Positions 16,842 through 26,911 of a stretch of 64,000 nucleotides of DNA are shown here, in pieces. Source of the stretch: Natronosalvus halobius (GTDB lineage: Archaea > Halobacteriota > Halobacteria > Halobacteriales > Natrialbaceae); contig NZ_CP099997.1 of the NCBI RefSeq assembly GCF_024138145.1, positions 1,860,001 to 1,924,000 on the forward strand, in the 5' to 3' direction. A model generated the notes under the pieces. The model saw only the letters and a list, made by a program, of their open reading frames with translations, ran no database searches and was not told where the DNA came from. Positions within the stretch are counted from its first letter, which is position 1, and every line of letters starts with the position of its first letter. The translations under genes were made by a program, and so were the position numbers.

Positions 16842-17579
16842 TCAGTCGCGAGCGACGCTCGGGTGCATCGTCGGCTCGGCCTCGAGTGGCTCCGCGAACG
16901 CCTCGAGCATCCGTTCTCTCGCCGTCTCGTCCCGCTCGCGTCGCTCTACGTCGTCGATCTCTTCACAGGCCGGCGGCACATCCCGATCGCGGCCCGTGAA
17001 GTAGCCCTCGGGGGCGACCCAGTCGTGGTAGAAGGGAACCCCAGAGTCGTGAATCGCGGCGAGGCCGACCTTCGAGCCATGGCCAGCAGCGACGATCGCC
17101 TGGTGGGGCTCACCTGCGAGCCGTCCCGCAGCGTAGACGCCGTCGACGGCCGTCCTGCCCGCCTCGTCGACGCTGACCACGTACTTGCTCCCGCGCTGTT
17201 CGCGACCGACGTCGAGGGGCGTGAGATACTCGCTGTCGGCCCAGGAGGCGGCGATCACCCGGCGCGCCTCGAGCGGTTCGCCACCGTCAGTCTCGAGGAC
17301 GAACCCGGCCTCGGGATTCCGGGAATCGCGTTGCTCGACGCGCGTAACGTATCCGAGTTCGAACTCGGCGCCGGCGTTCCTGGCGTGCTCACGGACGAGT
17401 GCGAGGTATCGGCGGGCGTCGACGCCGTCGGGGAACCCAGGGTAGTTCTCGAGGCTGGCGTTGCGCGCCAGGATCGATTCGCCCCCGTCGATCACGAGGG
17501 TGTCCAGTCCGTTGCGGGCGGTGTAGATGGCCGCCGAGAGGCCGGCGACGCCGCCGCCGACGATGCAGACGTCTTGCAT
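16842..17579 (-). CDS. FAD-dependent oxidoreductase, thioredoxin-reductase-like but without the CxxC
   Basis: The N-terminus DVCIVGGGVAGLSAAIYTAR is a dinucleotide-binding GxGxxG, and the region around VDGVYAAGRLAGEPHQAIVAAG is the second FAD signature of the thioredoxin reductase superfamily. The protein is only 245 residues, against about 310 in true enzymes. The NADPH domain and redox-active CxxC are absent: only two cysteines exist (Cys5 and one near residue 213). It may be a flavin carrier or use another electron donor. A TATA-like TTCTATACC about 27 bp upstream supports the ATG. It is divergent from the large dehydrogenase gene. Confidence 0.85.
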   Translation of the reverse strand: MQDVCIVGGGVAGLSAAIYTARNGLDTLVIDGGESILARNASLENYPGFPDGVDARRYLALVREHARNAGAEFELGYVTRVEQRDSRNPEAGFVLETDGGEPLEARRVIAASWADSEYLTPLDVGREQRGSKYVVSVDEAGRTAVDGVYAAGRLAGEPHQAIVAAGHGSKVGLAAIHDSGVPFYHDWVAPEGYFTGRDRDVPPACEEIDDVERRERDETARERMLEAFAEPLEAEPTMHPSVARD

Positions 17580-17750
17580 ACTCGATGTGGACGAGAGCGG
17601 TATAGAAACGCTCCGACTCGAGACGGGCGTGCTCTGAACGATGCGAGTTGACGGTGGTTCGGCGGAGGTGGAGCAGCCGCTGCGGCGACAATGACACAAC
17701 AACTCGCCGCATGCCCGACGCTTTATACGATCGACGGCCAACAGAGGGGT

Positions 17751-20700
17751 ATGGCTACCGAGCGCGGCGTCGACCCCGCCGCCGACTCTCGAGCGACCTA
17801 CGACTATCGGAGCGACGATGTCGACCGACCCGCGCTCGTCGAGGACCTCGAGCGCGTCGTCGAGGGCGACGTCCGCGCGGACTCGTACTCCCGTTCCCTC
17901 TACGCGACCGACGCGAGCATCTACGAGAAGACGCCCATCGCCGTCGTCTTCCCGACCTCCACGGCCGACGTCGCCGCCGTGATGAACTACTGTGCTCGCC
18001 GCGAGATTCCCGTCCTCCCGCGCGGCGGCGGGACCAGCCTCGCTGGCCAGAGCGTCAACGAGGCCGTCGTCCTGGACTTCACGATCGACATGGACGCCCT
18101 CCTCGAGGTCGATCCCGACGCCCGACGAGCGACTGCACAGTCCGGAATCACGCTGGGACGGCTCAACGAGGCCGTCGCCCCCCACGACCTGAAGTTCGCG
18201 CCCGACCCCGCCTGGGGCGACAAGAGCGCCCTCGGCGGCGCCATCGGCAACAACTCGACGGGGGCCCACTCTCTGCAGTACGGCAAGACCGACGCCTACG
18301 TCGAGGAGGTGGAAGTCGTCCTCGCGGACGGCACCGTCACCCGCTTCGGCGAGGTCGCCCTCGCGGATCTCCCCGACCTCGCCGACGGCGACGACCTCGA
18401 GTCGCAAATCTACGCCGAAGTCGCCCGCATGCTCGAGGAGGAAGGCGAGCTGATCGCGGATCGGTACCCCGATCTCAAACGAAACGTCTCGGGGTACAAC
18501 CTGGACTGGCTGCTCGAGGACGCCCGCGGAGCGATTCGAGAGGCCGGCGAACCCGACGCCGACGGCGGCACGATCAACCTCGCGAAACTCCTCTGTGGCA
18601 GCGAGGGAACGCTCGCCATCGTCACCGAGGCGACCGTCGCCCTCGAACCGATTCCCGAGACCAAGAGCATGGCCCTGCTGGCCTACGACAGTGTGCTCGA
18701 GGCGGTCGCCGACGTCGAATCCATCGTCGCACACGACCCCGCCGCGGTCGAACTGGTCGACGACGTGCTGATCGACCTCGCGCGCGGGACCGCGGAGTTC
18801 GTCGAGGTGACCGAGATGCTTCCGGAGGGCACAGGTGCAGTCCTCCTCGTGGAGTTCTACGCCGAGGACGACACGGACGGGAAACGGAAAGTCGCGAACC
18901 TGCTCGCCGATCGGTGTCCGACCGTCGCGACGGCCGTCGACGCCGACCCCGCCGACGAACGCCCCGTCCTGGAAGCCGACGTTCGCGCGTTCGACGCCCT
19001 CGAGGCCTACGACGAGGTCACCCGGGCGAAGGTCTGGAAACTCCGCAAGTCCGGCCTCCCGATCTTGCTCTCGCGAACGACCGACGAGAAGCACGTCGCG
19101 TTCATCGAGGACACCGCCATCCCGCCCGAGCACCTCGCCGCGTTCGTCGCCGACTTCCAGGCGGTGCTGGAAGCCCACGACACCTACGCGAGTTTCTACG
19201 CCCACGCCGGCCCCGGCGTCCTCCACATCCGGCCGCTCGTGAACACCAAGACGGAATCGGGGCTCGAGAATATGGAATCGATCGCCGACGCCGCGACGGA
19301 CCTGGTCGTCGAGTACGACGGGTCGGTCTCGGGCGAGCACGGCGACGGGCGCGCACGCACGCAGTGGAACCACAAACTGTACGGCGACGAACTCTGGGAG
19401 ACCTTCCAACGACTGAAGACGGCGTTCGACCCCGACTGGCTCCTGAACCCCGGCCAGGTCGTCTTCCGCGAGGGCGATCCCACGGCGATGACCGAGCATC
19501 ACCGCTTCGGCCCCGACTACGCCTTCGACCCCGACTTCGACCCCGAACTCGAGTGGGACGTCGACAACGGCTTCCAGGGGATGGTCGAACTCTGTCACGG
19601 CTGTGGCGGCTGTCGGGGCGACCAGTCGACGACCGGCGGCGTGATGTGTCCAACCTACCGGGCCAGCCGTGAGGAAATCACGAGCACGCGCGGGCGGGCG
19701 AACGCCCTCCGACAGGCGATGAGCGGCGACCTCGAGCCCGGTGAGGCCTTCACCGACGAGTTCCTCGACGAAGTCCTCGACCTCTGTATCGGCTGTAAGG
19801 GCTGTGCGATCGACTGCCCCAGCGAGGTCGACATGGCGAAACTCAAGGCCGAGGTGACCCACGAGCACCACCGGCGACACGGATCCAGCCTGCGCGACCG
19901 CCTGTTCGCGAACGTTCACGCCCTCTCCCGGTGGGGTTCCCGGCTGGCTCCGCTGTCGAACCTCGGACCGAAGATACCGGGTGCACGGCGGGTAATGGAG
20001 GCCGTCGCCGGCATTAGCGCCGACAAACCCCTGCCCCGGTTCCACCGGCGAACGTTCACCAACTGGTTCCAGGACCGTGGCGGCACCCTGCGACCGCTGT
20101 CGGGAGCGACGCGGAAGGCGATCGTCTACCCGGACACGTTCACCAACTACAACAACCCCCAGGCGGGAAAAGCCGCCGTGCGCGTCCTCGAGGCGGCCGG
20201 CGTCCACGTCGCGGTGCCGGACGACCTCGGCGATACGGGCCGTCCCGCGTTCTCGAAGGGCTTCCTCGAGCAGGCGAGAGCGACCGCCCGAGAGAACGTG
20301 GAGACGCTCGAACCAGCGATCGAGGACGGCTGGGACGTGGTCGTCCTCGAGCCCTCCGATGCCGTCATGTTCCAGTCGGATTACCTCGAACTCCTCGGCG
20401 AGGACGCTCGTCCGCTCTCGCAGGCGACCTACGGGATCTGTGAGTATCTCGACGCGTTCGACCTGGACGAGGCCCTCTCGTTTGCGCCGGGGAACGAGAC
20501 ACTGACCTACCACGGCCACTGCCACCAGAAGGCGACCCGGAAGGACCACCACGCCGTGGGGGTCCTCCGGCGGGCGGGCTACCGCGTCGACCCGCTCGAT
20601 TCGGGCTGTTGCGGGATGGCCGGCAGTTTCGGCTACGAGGCCGAGCACGCCTCGATGAGTACGGCCATCGGGCAGATTCTGTACGACCAGGTCGAGGAGA

Positions 20701-20834
20701 GCCCGGGTGAGCGGGTCGTCGCCCCCGGTGCCTCCTGTCGCACCCAGCTGGCAGGCCGTGGACGGAACCACGCCCGACCACAGACGCCCATCGAGTGCCT
20801 CGAGGCAGCCCTGGGGACACAATCGAAGTATTAA
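17751..20834 (+). CDS. FAD-binding and Fe-S-binding oxidoreductase (D-lactate/glycolate dehydrogenase type)
   Basis: This 1027-residue fusion combines GlcD, GlcF-like Fe-S and CCG modules. The N-terminal FAD_binding_4 domain (about 50-270) contains the family motif VLPRGGGTSLAGQS, then the FAD-oxidase C-domain with SGEHGDGRARTQW. Two ferredoxin-like clusters follow near 610-700 (CHGCGGCRGD and CIGCKGCAIDCPSEV). The C-terminal cysteine-rich heterodisulfide-type domain has GHCHQKA and SGCCGMAGSFG. It likely oxidises a 2-hydroxy acid and passes electrons to quinone. Start at 17751 is set by the TATA box CTTTATAC at 17721-17728; longer N-terminal readings would precede the transcript. Confidence 0.92.
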   Translation: MATERGVDPAADSRATYDYRSDDVDRPALVEDLERVVEGDVRADSYSRSLYATDASIYEKTPIAVVFPTSTADVAAVMNYCARREIPVLPRGGGTSLAGQSVNEAVVLDFTIDMDALLEVDPDARRATAQSGITLGRLNEAVAPHDLKFAPDPAWGDKSALGGAIGNNSTGAHSLQYGKTDAYVEEVEVVLADGTVTRFGEVALADLPDLADGDDLESQIYAEVARMLEEEGELIADRYPDLKRNVSGYNLDWLLEDARGAIREAGEPDADGGTINLAKLLCGSEGTLAIVTEATVALEPIPETKSMALLAYDSVLEAVADVESIVAHDPAAVELVDDVLIDLARGTAEFVEVTEMLPEGTGAVLLVEFYAEDDTDGKRKVANLLADRCPTVATAVDADPADERPVLEADVRAFDALEAYDEVTRAKVWKLRKSGLPILLSRTTDEKHVAFIEDTAIPPEHLAAFVADFQAVLEAHDTYASFYAHAGPGVLHIRPLVNTKTESGLENMESIADAATDLVVEYDGSVSGEHGDGRARTQWNHKLYGDELWETFQRLKTAFDPDWLLNPGQVVFREGDPTAMTEHHRFGPDYAFDPDFDPELEWDVDNGFQGMVELCHGCGGCRGDQSTTGGVMCPTYRASREEITSTRGRANALRQAMSGDLEPGEAFTDEFLDEVLDLCIGCKGCAIDCPSEVDMAKLKAEVTHEHHRRHGSSLRDRLFANVHALSRWGSRLAPLSNLGPKIPGARRVMEAVAGISADKPLPRFHRRTFTNWFQDRGGTLRPLSGATRKAIVYPDTFTNYNNPQAGKAAVRVLEAAGVHVAVPDDLGDTGRPAFSKGFLEQARATARENVETLEPAIEDGWDVVVLEPSDAVMFQSDYLELLGEDARPLSQATYGICEYLDAFDLDEALSFAPGNETLTYHGHCHQKATRKDHHAVGVLRRAGYRVDPLDSGCCGMAGSFGYEAEHASMSTAIGQILYDQVEESPGERVVAPGASCRTQLAGRGRNHARPQTPIECLEAALGTQSKY

Positions 20835-20864
20835 AGGCCGAATCGTGGGGAGATACGTGTACGA

Positions 20865-21125
20865 ATGATCGAGGTACCTCTCCAGACGATCGACAACCTG
20901 CTGCGCCCCATCCACATGGGCCACGCCCTCATCGGGTTGCTCGTGCTCGCGATCCTCGGGACGCTCCCGCTGAAGTCGATGAAGATCATGGGCATCAACC
21001 TCGCCGCACTGGGTGCGCTGTTCCTGCTGGTACCGACGAGCCTGACCGACAACATGGTCGTCTTCCGCCTGATCGGCGTCGTGTTGGTGCTGGTCGGCCC
21101 AATTCTCTACGCCGGCGGTCGATAG
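20865..21125 (+). CDS. Small membrane protein, three predicted helices
   Basis: The 86-residue protein has hydrophobic segments at about 18-37, 42-59 and 64-83, with the short hydrophilic loops LPLKSMK and PTSLTDN. No family is recognised with certainty. It starts 30 bp after the dehydrogenase gene, and may be read through from it; an AAGTATTAAAGG-like element within that gene end could also be a promoter. It could be a small membrane anchor, but nothing in the sequence shows this. Confidence 0.7.
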   Translation: MIEVPLQTIDNLLRPIHMGHALIGLLVLAILGTLPLKSMKIMGINLAALGALFLLVPTSLTDNMVVFRLIGVVLVLVGPILYAGGR

Positions 21126-21290
21126 TCGATAGGACTCGAGTCGTTTTGGTATCCGTTCTCACCATCTCTTCTCCGATACGTTGCTTCCGAGGATCGATCG
21201 ACGGCTCGAGCGTCCGCTATGCACGAGCCGTGCGAAGCACCTATACTATAGTTTTTGAAGTGTATCCAGGAAGTCGGAGCCGCCGCGCCG

Positions 21291-21995
21291 TCACTCGAAG
21301 ACGGCGACCAAATCCCCTTCCTCGAGCGGACTGGACCCATCGGCCTCGTACGTCTCGACATCGTGGGTCTCAGCGCGAACCCTGGCCGCACCCGTTTCGT
21401 CGACGGCGTAGGCGACTCCACTGTATCCGATATCAGCCTGCCACTCGCCGCCGTCTTCGTCCGCGCCGTGTGTGGCGCCCGCGGCTCGCTGGCAAAACAT
21501 CACCGTAATCTCCTCGTCCCACCCGAGAAGGTGCTGCTCCCGAACGCTGGTCGCGACGTCGAAGATATATCCCGAGTTCGAATCGCACAGCACGTCGTGC
21601 GTGATGTAGGCTTCTTCGAAGTCCGCGACGTACTCGAAAATTGCATCGTCGTCGAACGACTTTGGCGGTCCGGGATACGGAATCGTGGCCGCGGTTTCGT
21701 ACTCGCGCGTCTCGTCGCCGCGCTCGAGTTCGACGGTCTCCGATTCCTTCGTACACTCCGGCCGTTCCACCTGACCGTCGAAGGCGGTGGCGACGGATTT
21801 CGCGTCGATCGTTCGGGAGTTGCGGTCGGTATCGGAGCCGGAACTCGGATCGGTCTCGTTTTCGTCGCCCGTATCGGTGCCGTTCTCCGTCGAATCGTCG
21901 GTATCCCCGTCACTACTGCCCGCCGGCGACTCGTCGAGACAGCCGGCGATGGTAACTGCCGTGCCGAGCGCAGCGATCATCGTTCGTCGATGCAT
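21291..21995 (-). CDS. Haloarchaeal lipoprotein, paralogue of the one at 47605
   Basis: The 234-residue protein begins with a twin-arginine motif (MHRRTMIAALGTA) and lipobox IAGC at Cys19. A Ser/Asp/Glu/Asn-rich linker of about 50 residues follows. The mature domain shares several blocks with the gene at 47605: RPEC, SETVE, YETA-TIPYP, EAY-THD-LC, RAAGAT and ADIG, with two conserved cysteines. It is probably cell-surface attached. Function is unknown. A TATA box (atataat, 22021-22027) about 28 bp upstream supports the ATG at 21995. Confidence 0.8.
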   Translation of the reverse strand: MHRRTMIAALGTAVTIAGCLDESPAGSSDGDTDDSTENGTDTGDENETDPSSGSDTDRNSRTIDAKSVATAFDGQVERPECTKESETVELERGDETREYETAATIPYPGPPKSFDDDAIFEYVADFEEAYITHDVLCDSNSGYIFDVATSVREQHLLGWDEEITVMFCQRAAGATHGADEDGGEWQADIGYSGVAYAVDETGAARVRAETHDVETYEADGSSPLEEGDLVAVFE

Positions 21996-22189
21996 GGACC
22001 GAGAATGTGTTAGCGATCCCATATAATTGGCCCAAGGTGAAATCCGTGTTTCACCCGGCGGCGCTGCGTGTGAGCCAACGGTCGCCACCCCCGCCGCTCT
22101 CCACCCAGTGCCGCCCGCTCAACCGATGTACAGCGTCCCCCGCCCAACCGGCGTAAGCTCCGCCCTCTATCGACGACAGCGCCGCCTGC

Positions 22190-22486
22190 TCAATCAACGT
22201 ACAACGAGTACGCGATTACCAGAAAGCCCCCGAGCACGAGCAGACTCTCGATCAAAACGCCCACGGCCAGCGCCACCTCGAGTACCTCGAAGAGCACGCC
22301 GGCGAGGACGAACCCGAGCGTTACGACGCCGAACCCGACCGCGAGCAGACCGAGTTCCCGCCGTCTGGTTCGCCGGTAGGCCTTGAGCGTCAGGAACGTG
22401 ATCGTCCCGCCGACGACCAGGATCAGCGTCTTGACGATCGTCAGTGCGATCATCACGGTCACGTCGCCGGGTGCGTGCGGATTCAT
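22190..22486 (-). CDS. Small membrane protein, DUF7521-like
   Basis: The 98-residue protein has three predicted helices (about 11-34, 45-67 and 70-95) and a basic loop RRTRRRELG. It belongs to a haloarchaeal family commonly found beside winged-helix regulators, recalled as DUF7521. The regulator stop and this start overlap or abut in TAGTGATG, so the two are co-translated. The ATG at 22486 is preferred to the overlapping GTG at 22489. A role as a membrane partner of the regulator is inferred only from the pairing. Confidence 0.75.
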   Translation of the reverse strand: MNPHAPGDVTVMIALTIVKTLILVVGGTITFLTLKAYRRTRRRELGLLAVGFGVVTLGFVLAGVLFEVLEVALAVGVLIESLLVLGGFLVIAYSLYVD

Positions 22487-22488
22487 CA

Positions 22489-22866
22489 CTAGAGTTCCTC
22501 GCGGACTTCCGACCAGAGGTCGGCCAGACGCTCGTCGGCCGTCCGCGGCGGGCGCTCGATTCTGGCGCCCAGGGTGTTGTCGTCCTCGAGTACGAGCGTG
22601 ATTTCGGAGAAGGCGACCCCGTACTTGCTCGCGTGGTGGCCGTCGCGTCGAATCTCGGTCGACTCTTCGAGCAGGGTCGCCTCCGTCAGCGACTCGAGTT
22701 TTCGGTACAGCGTCGACTGTGGGATGTCACAGCGGGCGTTGAGTTCTGCGGCTGTCATGGGTTCGTCGAGGTGGCGGATGATTTCGCGGCTATCGGGATC
22801 GTCCAGGGCGGCGCAGATGTCCTCGGCCGAGGGGGCGACGTCCGAGGTGAGTGGATCCCGAACCAT
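22489..22866 (-). CDS. ArsR-type winged-helix transcriptional regulator
   Basis: At 125 residues, most of the protein is one winged helix: DDPDSREIIRHLDEPMTAAE then IPQSTLYRKLESLTEATLLE, with a wing at EIRRDGHHASKYG. The C-terminus is acidic and may dimerise. The upstream TATA-like GATTAAAGG at about 22895-22903 gives a leaderless start. It precedes and probably controls the small membrane protein gene next to it. Confidence 0.85.
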   Translation of the reverse strand: MVRDPLTSDVAPSAEDICAALDDPDSREIIRHLDEPMTAAELNARCDIPQSTLYRKLESLTEATLLEESTEIRRDGHHASKYGVAFSEITLVLEDDNTLGARIERPPRTADERLADLWSEVREEL

Positions 22867-22965
22867 TCGCGTGGAAATTCGAAGAAGCAGCCTTTAATCC
22901 CATCGGTCGAGGAGACGACACGACCCGAATACGTTCGTGGCGATTCGCGCCGTCGATCACGCAGA

Positions 22966-23051
22966 CCTCGAGCGCGAGTCCGCCGAGTTCGAGTTCCTCG
23001 TCGTTTATTCAGGCCTCGAGCGCGAGTCCGCCAAGTTCGATCGCCTCGTCG
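22966..23051 (-). repeat. 48-bp tandem duplication of the ADTH synthase 3' end
   Basis: Bases 23014-23040 recur at 22966-22992 with one mismatch in 27, and similarity extends about 11 bases further with three more changes. The offset is 48 bp (16 codons), so the downstream copy reads in frame after the TGA as LELGGLALEV, mirroring the true tail IELGGLALEA. Confidence 0.85.
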
Positions 23052-23809
23052 ACGTCCCGGTCGTCGTGGACGACCGCGGCGACCGCGCGGGCGATTCCCT
23101 CGGGGTCCTCGTGCTGGAAAATCGACCGACCCATCGAGACGCCCGCACCGCCGGCGTCCACGGCTCCGCGGACCATCTCGAGGGTCTGGCGGTCGGTGCC
23201 GCGCGAGCCGCCGGCGATGACGACCGGGAGCCGGGTAGCCTCGACGACGTGTTCGAAGCTGTCGGCATCGCCGCTGTAACCGGTCTTCACGACGTCGGCG
23301 CCGACCTCCTCGGCCAGGCGGACGGCGTGACCGAGCGCCTCGGGGTCGTCGCCCGCGACGTCGGGGCCGCGCGCGTAGGCCATCGCAAGGACCGGCACAC
23401 CGAAACGAGCGGCTTCGCTGGTCAGTTTCGAGAGATCCTCGAGCTGGCCGGGCTCGTGGGTCGAACCGACGTTGATGTGAAAGGAGACGGCGTCGGCACC
23501 AGCCCGGATCGCGTCCTGGACGGTCCCCGTGAGGCGCTTGTCGTTTTCGTCCGGTCCGATGGTCGTCGAGGCGTTGAGGTGGACGATGTAGCCCGCGTCG
23601 TTCTTGCTCGAGTGGACGCGCGGGGCGATGCCGCGCTGGGTCAAGACGGCGTCGGCGCCGCCGCGCGTGACCGCGTCGATGGTCGATTCGATGTCTTTCA
23701 GGCCCGTGACGGGGCCGAGCGTGATCCCGTGGTCCATCGGAACGATGACGTACCGCCCGTCTGTTCCGATACGGTCGAGTCGTGCGTCGAGTCCGGCTGT
23801 CGAAGTCAT
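23009..23809 (-). CDS. 2-amino-3,7-dideoxy-D-threo-hept-6-ulosonate (ADTH) synthase
   Basis: This is the first enzyme of the archaeal route to dehydroquinate, a class I aldolase of the DeoC/LacD family. At 266 residues it has VIVPMDHGITLGP near the N-terminus, the NASTTIGPDE loop, the Schiff-base lysine region DVVKTGYSGD, and the phosphate-binding VIAGGSRGTDR and GRSIFQHEDP. ATG at 23809 starts MTSTAGLD. It lies 26 bp after the trpA stop on the same strand, so it is likely the fourth gene of a trpCBA-ADTH operon and feeds the pathway whose later step, AroA, is encoded divergently. Confidence 0.92.
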   Translation of the reverse strand: MTSTAGLDARLDRIGTDGRYVIVPMDHGITLGPVTGLKDIESTIDAVTRGGADAVLTQRGIAPRVHSSKNDAGYIVHLNASTTIGPDENDKRLTGTVQDAIRAGADAVSFHINVGSTHEPGQLEDLSKLTSEAARFGVPVLAMAYARGPDVAGDDPEALGHAVRLAEEVGADVVKTGYSGDADSFEHVVEATRLPVVIAGGSRGTDRQTLEMVRGAVDAGGAGVSMGRSIFQHEDPEGIARAVAAVVHDDRDVDEAIELGGLALEA

Positions 23810-23835
23810 ATTGCGAATGAGTAGCAAACTGGTGG

Positions 23836-24674
23836 TTATGGCTGTTCTGGTTGCGGTACGTTTTCCGGGTTCGCCCCGCGGGCGGCGCCCTCGGCGAGTT
23901 CGCGCGCCTTCGTCTCGAGGCGGGCCGCGGTTTCGGCGGTCGGTTCATCGTTCTCGTGGCCCTCGGCGACGATGTCGACCAGGGCGCTCCCGACGATGAT
24001 CCCGTCGGCCCCCGAGGCGACGATGCGCTCGGCGTGCTCGCCGGTCTTGATGCCGAAGCCGACCGCCTTCGGGACGTCCCAGTCGGCCAGTCGTTCGAGG
24101 CTCGCGTTGGTTTGATCGGAGACATCCTCGCGCGCGCCGGTCGTCCCGAGTCGCGCCTGGACGTAGACGTACCCCGAAACGTGTTCGCGCATCCGGTCGA
24201 GGTGCTCGCCGCGGGTGGTCGGGGCGACGATGAAGATCAGATCGAGGCCGAACTCGTCGCACGCGTCGCGCAGCGGGTCGGCCTCTTCAGCGGGCAGGTC
24301 GGGGACGACGAATCCCTCGAGGCCGACCTCGGCGGCGCGTTCGACGAACGGTCTGGGACCTCGTTCTTCGCCAAATTGGTAGATCAGGTTGTAGTACGTC
24401 ATACACACCAGCGGCGCCTCGACCTCGAGGTCCTCGACGAATTCGAAGAAGCGTTCGGGGGTCATCCCACCCTCGAGTGCCCGGATCACGGCCTCCTGGA
24501 TCGTCGGTCCCTCCGCGATCGGTTCCGAGAACGGGAGGCCGAGTTCGATCACGTCCGCGCCGCCGCGGTCCAGGGCCTCGACGTACTCGAGGGAGGCCTC
24601 GTAGGTCGGGTCACCCGCCGCGAGGTACGGGACGAACGCGGGGCCATCGGCGAACGCCGCGTCGATGCGCTCGC

Positions 24675-24678
<4 letters not shown>
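23836..24678 (-). CDS. trpA: Tryptophan synthase alpha chain
   Basis: It cleaves indole-3-glycerol phosphate to indole and glyceraldehyde 3-phosphate. The 280-residue TIM barrel has the substrate signature [17 protein letters not shown] with Glu45 (equivalent of bacterial Glu49). The position of the catalytic Asp60 of the bacterial enzyme is Glu56 here (AEGP for ADGP). Further motifs are [25 protein letters not shown] and [11 protein letters not shown] with GSALV. Its start overlaps the trpB stop by 4 bp. The C-terminus is about 10 residues longer than usual and Pro/Asn-rich. Confidence 0.95.
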
Positions 24679-26023
<1,345 letters not shown>

Positions 26024-26027
<4 letters not shown>

Positions 26028-26809
26028 GTCGTATCAGTCTCCGCCGTCGTCAGCCGCCGGGTGTTCGCACGCACGTCGCCGTCCATCTCGCCCGCGTGAT
26101 CCATAATTGCGCTCCCGACCAGGAGGGCGTCGGCGCCCGCCTCGCGCATTCGCCGAACGTCCGACGGCGTCGAGATGCCGCTCTCTGCGATCAGCGTCAC
26201 GTCGTCGGGGACGTGGGGCGCGACCGACTCGAAGGTTTCGAGGTCGACCTCGAGTCGAGCCAGGTCGCGGTTGTTCACGCCGACGATATCGGCGCCCGCC
26301 TCGAGAGCCGCCTCGAGTTCCGCCCGATCGTGGACCTCCACGAGGACCTGGAACCCTCGGTCCCGCGCGGCCGCGAGCAGCCCCGTGAGGTCGTCGACGA
26401 ACCGGGCGATCAGGAGCACGAGGTCGGCCTCCACGAGGTCGAGGTGGGCTTCCTCGAGCACGAAGTCCTTGCGCAACACGGGGACGTCGACGGCTGTTCG
26501 AACGTCTCGAAGCGCGTCAGCGGAGCCGCCGAAGTGGGTCGGTTCGGTGAGGACGGAAATGGCGGCCGCGCCGCCCGCGACCATCTCTCGAGCGAGAGTG
26601 GCCGGGTCGTCGTCCCGAACCCCGTCGCTCGTGGGGCTCGTCGGTTTTACTTCCGCGATGATCGGCACCCGCCCGTCGGCTTCGGCCTGGTCGAGCGCGC
26701 GTGCAAACGAGCGCGGGTCGACGTCCAGAACCGCATCGGCCCCGCCGCGTTCGCCGGCCGACTCGAGGATCGACCAAACGGACGGCGCAAGGTCGCCAGT
26801 GGTTTCCAT
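26024..26809 (-). CDS. trpC: Indole-3-glycerol phosphate synthase
   Basis: The 261-residue TIM-barrel enzyme makes indole-3-glycerol phosphate, the substrate of TrpA. It has [14 protein letters not shown] (catalytic Glu and Lys strand), [37 protein letters not shown], and LIAESGIST. It is first in the trpCBA order and is preceded by a TATA-like TATGTATAGA (26831-26840) and a palindrome at 26814-26827 between that box and the ATG, consistent with repression at this promoter. Confidence 0.95.
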
Positions 26810-26813
26810 TATC

Positions 26814-26827
26814 GTACACTAATGTAC
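26814..26827 (-). promoter_or_regulatory. Palindromic operator candidate at trpC
   Basis: The 14-bp palindrome GTACATTAGTGTAC has 5-bp perfect arms GTACA/TGTAC around TTAG. It lies between the TATA-like box and the trpC start, where bound protein would block polymerase. The half-sites recall the TGTACA boxes of methanogen TrpY. Confidence 0.6.
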
Positions 26828-26830
26828 TAA

Positions 26831-26840
26831 TCTATACATA
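26831..26840 (-). promoter_or_regulatory. TATA-like box of the trpCBA operon
   Basis: The minus strand reads TATGTATAGA, centred about 27 bp from the trpC ATG, giving a very short or absent leader. Confidence 0.65.
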
Positions 26841-26911
26841 AGGCTTGCGGGACGCGTGCAAATATCTAACCCACCGGTACCGTATTATGCCCCGTCCACC
26901 ACACGACGACC

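Noticed and set aside
16842..20924. Minus-strand frame of 1360 codons
   Set aside because: Only the last 245 codons, from the ATG at 17579, form a real flavoprotein. The rest is antisense to the FAD/Fe-S dehydrogenase gene, whose motifs are unambiguous on the plus strand; it is open because of GC-rich codon bias.
21202..21230. Hairpin with 7-bp arms after the small membrane gene
   Set aside because: No T run follows at once, and arms of this length are expected by chance in GC-rich DNA.
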